Assembly: GCA_903927685.1 (NCBI GenBank)
Contig: CAIYOB010001080.1
Location: forward strand, 1-9,284
Length of the DNA: 9,284 nucleotides
Source: an uncultured Planctomycetaceae bacterium
GTDB taxonomy: Bacteria > Planctomycetota > Planctomycetia > Pirellulales > Pirellulaceae
Reading direction: 5' to 3'
In this document: positions 8,015 to 9,284 of the stretch, one piece after another
Position numbering within the stretch: the first letter of the stretch is position 1
Layout of the letters: every line of letters begins with the position of its first letter
The notes under the pieces: generated by a model
Database searches by the model: none
What the model was told of the DNA's origin: nothing
What the model saw: the letters and a program-made list of their open reading frames with translations, nothing else
Translations under genes and position numbers: made by a program

Positions 8015-8356
8015 ATGCGATTGTTTGAAGGGACACCCTGGGATCGCCCGCCCCGCTGCGAGCGGTGTGGCGAGTTGGAGGAGGCTTGCAGCTGTCCGCC
8101 CGCGCCCAAGGTGCTGACGCCGCCCCAGCAGCAGACGGCCCGCCTGGCCGTGGAAAAGCGAAAGAAGGGAAAGGTCGTCACCGTGGTCCGCGGCCTGGCC
8201 GCGGACGAGAATGACCTGCCCGGGCTACTGGGCCAGCTCAAGGCCGCCTGCGGGGCGGGCGGCACGAGCAAGGACGACGAGCTGGAAATCCAGGGCGATC
8301 ACCTGGCCCGCGTCCGCGACTTGCTCGCGGACGTCGGATACCGCGTGCGCGGCTGA
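8015..8356 (+). CDS. SUI1/eIF1-family translation factor (YciH-like) with an N-terminal four-Cys motif
   Basis: 113-residue cytoplasmic protein related to eukaryotic eIF1 and bacterial YciH, a family linked to start-codon fidelity and initiation on structured or leaderless mRNAs. The N-terminal part has Cys15, Cys18, Cys25 and Cys27 (CERCGELEEACSC), a probable zinc knuckle. A Pro/Gln-rich linker leads to the SUI1 domain (~48-113) with KKGKVVTVVRGL, the GLLGQLKAACGAGG stretch, DELEIQGDH and the C-terminal VRDLLADVGYRVRG. The start is firm: GGAGG (8005-8009) lies 5 nt before the ATG. It follows the SGNH hydrolase on the same strand after 122 nt containing hairpins, so co-transcription is possible but not implied. 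It is convergent with the monooxygenase-like gene, with a 32-nt gap. Confidence 0.9.
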   Translation: MRLFEGTPWDRPPRCERCGELEEACSCPPAPKVLTPPQQQTARLAVEKRKKGKVVTVVRGLAADENDLPGLLGQLKAACGAGGTSKDDELEIQGDHLARVRDLLADVGYRVRG

Positions 8357-8388
8357 ACCGAGATCCATCCGCCGGAGCGCATGCCCGG

Positions 8389-8751
8389 TTACCGCTTCAC
8401 GCCGAACAGGTAGGTGAACCAGACCGGCTTGAGGTCCTTGAGCGGTTCTTGGAGCTTTTCCAGTTCCGCCGCCGGGCCGTGGACTTCGATGCGCTCGACG
8501 TCCGCCAGTTGCATCAGCGGACCCAGCAGGGCTCCGACGTTGGCCAAGTGCTCCAGCAGGCCCGCGGCGCCCAGGTACGCTTCGCGGCAGAACACCACAT
8601 CGCCCTGGGTGGTGAAATCGTAGTACAGGTTCTTCGCCTCGGTCGCGGTCTTTTCGATAAAGGCGGCCAGCGACGCTTGGAACTCGTCCATCTTGCCCGG
8701 ATGAACCTTGAAGTACGGATGGATGCTGACGACTTGGGCGGGATCGTACAT
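8389..8751 (-). CDS. Small dimeric alpha/beta-barrel protein, antibiotic biosynthesis monooxygenase (ABM)-like
   Basis: 120-residue cytoplasmic protein with the pattern of a ferredoxin-like ABM / putative quinol monooxygenase domain: first strand VVSIHPYFKVHPGKMDEFQASLAAFIEKTATE, then LYYDFTTQGDVVFCREAY as strands two and three, a helix GLLEHLANVGALLGPLMQLA, and a last strand VERIEVHGP. A C-terminal extension of about 25 residues ends in VWFTYLFGVKR. Members of this family form dimers or higher barrels, and some oxidise quinols without a cofactor; the substrate here cannot be told. No signal peptide. The start at 8751 is preceded on the minus strand by GAGG 4 nt away and AAAGGAA 10 nt away. 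Convergent with the SUI1 gene; its upstream side faces the repeat cluster. Confidence 0.8.
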   Translation of the reverse strand: MYDPAQVVSIHPYFKVHPGKMDEFQASLAAFIEKTATEAKNLYYDFTTQGDVVFCREAYLGAAGLLEHLANVGALLGPLMQLADVERIEVHGPAAELEKLQEPLKDLKPVWFTYLFGVKR

Positions 8752-8797
8752 GGGACCTCGGTTCCTTTCTCATACTCGGGGAGGATATCTGCCTGCG

Positions 8798-8812
8798 GAC
8801 TGCCGGGCAGTC
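8798..8812. promoter_or_regulatory. 15-bp palindrome upstream of the ABM-like gene
   Basis: GACTGCC-G-GGCAGTC has perfect 7-bp arms and lies 47-61 bp upstream of the ABM-like start codon. Its size and position fit a dimeric-regulator operator. With only a central 1- to 3-nt loop it is less likely to be a good RNA hairpin. It could also belong to the adjoining repeats. No -10/-35 pair was convincing nearby. Confidence 0.25.
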
Positions 8813-8831
8813 AGGGCTCCATTTTGCCAAG

Positions 8832-8890
8832 GTGGGACGGATTGGCAATCCGTCTTACATGCCGTGGGACGGATTGGCAATCCGTCCTAC
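8832..8890. repeat. Two tandem 27-bp palindromic repeats (planctomycete-type)
   Basis: Copies at 8832-8858 and 8864-8890 differ at one base (T8855 versus C8887) and are separated by 5 nt. Each holds the palindrome GACGGATT-GGC-AATCCGTC, extended to 9 bp in the second copy. Read as protein it gives TDWQSV or RIGNPSY, peptides I recall recurring in spurious planctomycete gene predictions. This looks like a dispersed REP-type element and not coding DNA. Confidence 0.8.
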
Positions 8891-8912
8891 GGGATTTCTC
8901 TGCGGATGCAAA

Positions 8913-9234
8913 TTGGACAGCGCCACTTTTCGGCTTGGGCGCGTTTTCCCTTGCCCCGAAGGGGCCAAACATACAAGCCCAGGGCAACGCCCTGGGTGCG
9001 GTGACGGGATGAACCGCTAGCCCTGAAAGGGCGAAATATACGCGGAATCCACGGTTGCTCGCAGGGGTTGTTGCGCCCTTTCCGGGCTCGCTGGCGCTGA
9101 TTGGTTCTCCCACCCAGGGCGTTGCCCTTGGGCTGTTGTGTTAAGCCCCTTCGGGGCGGAAGACACAGCGAATCGCAACTTGCAGTACCATTTGCAGTTA
9201 TGCCAAATCCACGCGGCAAAGTGGCGCTGTCCAA
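8913..9234. repeat. 322-bp element with 17-bp terminal inverted repeats and six mirrored hairpins
   Basis: Perfect terminal inverted repeats TTGGACAGCGCCACTTT (8913-8929) and its complement (9218-9234). Inside are hairpins A GCCCC-GAA-GGGGC (8953-8965), B CCCAGGGC-AAC-GCCCTGGG (8978-8996) and C GCCCT-GAA-AGGGC (9020-9032), then their inverted copies C' (9074-9088, one mismatch), B' (9113-9132, one extra T) and A' (9145-9157, exact). The inner palindrome centres on about 9055, but the terminal repeats centre on about 9073 because the right spacer is ~37 nt longer. No transposase is encoded, and no target duplication is obvious. It may be a MITE-like element, or one REP cluster nested in another repeat. 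Confidence 0.75.
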
Positions 9235-9266
9235 CGAGGGGAGACCTTGGGTCGGTGGTTTCGACG

Positions 9267-9279
9267 GGGTCGGAGACCC
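9267..9279. repeat. Small hairpin GGGTC-GGA-GACCC at the window edge
   Basis: Five-bp perfect stem with a 3-nt loop, 32 bp beyond the 322-bp element, in a stretch (9235-9284) with no gene visible. It may be the edge of a third dispersed repeat that continues outside the window. Confidence 0.4.
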
Positions 9280-9284
9280 GCGCC

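Noticed and set aside
8356..8390. Possible bidirectional terminator between the SUI1 and ABM-like genes
   Set aside because: The only pairing seen is AACCG (8356-8360) with CGGTT (8386-8390) around a 25-nt loop, with no T-run; too weak to call.
8832..8890. Possible CRISPR array
   Set aside because: Only two copies with a 5-nt gap, no spacers of normal length, no leader and no cas genes.
8449..9234. Several short open frames across the ABM gene upstream region and repeats
   Set aside because: They read through palindromic repeats or lie antisense to the ABM-like gene; their peptides (RIGNPSY, TDWQSV, PLRGK-type) are products of the repeats and not conserved proteins.
1..9284. Defence island, toxin-antitoxin, secondary-metabolite cluster or phage segment
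   Set aside because: All six genes fit common housekeeping, signalling or exported-hydrolase families; no nuclease, transposase, integrase, peptide synthetase or small regulator pair was found.

Overview
The window looks like chromosomal DNA of a planctomycete, most likely a Pirellulales-type lineage. This rests on high GC content, a membrane-anchored Ser/Thr kinase with a DMG motif and a long Pro/Ala linker, a GDSL and Tat-exported esterase pair, a four-cysteine SUI1 (YciH-type) protein, and palindromic intergenic repeats whose spurious translations (TDWQSV / RIGNPSY) are, as I recall, widespread in that phylum. The taxon is an inference, since no rRNA is present.

Layout. 1-2242 (-): Ser/Thr protein kinase, cut at its C-terminal end by the window edge. 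2243-2547: divergent promoter region with a good sigma70-like promoter for the kinase. 2548-4158 (+): complete glycyl-tRNA synthetase of the single-chain type. 4155-6263 (-): Tat-exported tandem alpha/beta hydrolase, whose stop codon lies in the same CTAG tetranucleotide as the synthetase stop. 6264-6626: divergent intergenic region with an 85-bp inverted-repeat element and a second hairpin. 6627-7892 (+): secreted SGNH/GDSL hydrolase. 8015-8356 (+): SUI1/YciH-like translation factor. 8389-8751 (-): small dimeric alpha/beta-barrel (antibiotic biosynthesis monooxygenase-like) protein. 8752-9284: no gene; a stack of repeat families, including two palindromic 27-bp units and a 322-bp structure with perfect 17-bp terminal inverted repeats around six paired hairpins.

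How the genes relate. The two exported hydrolases are divergently arranged and may act together on acylated polysaccharides or other esters outside the cytoplasm. Apart from that the genes look like independent units: two translation genes, one signalling kinase and one small oxygenase-like protein. I see no defence system, CRISPR array, toxin-antitoxin pair, transposase or RNA gene. The most notable material is the repeat-rich intergenic DNA and the degenerate second domain of the esterase.
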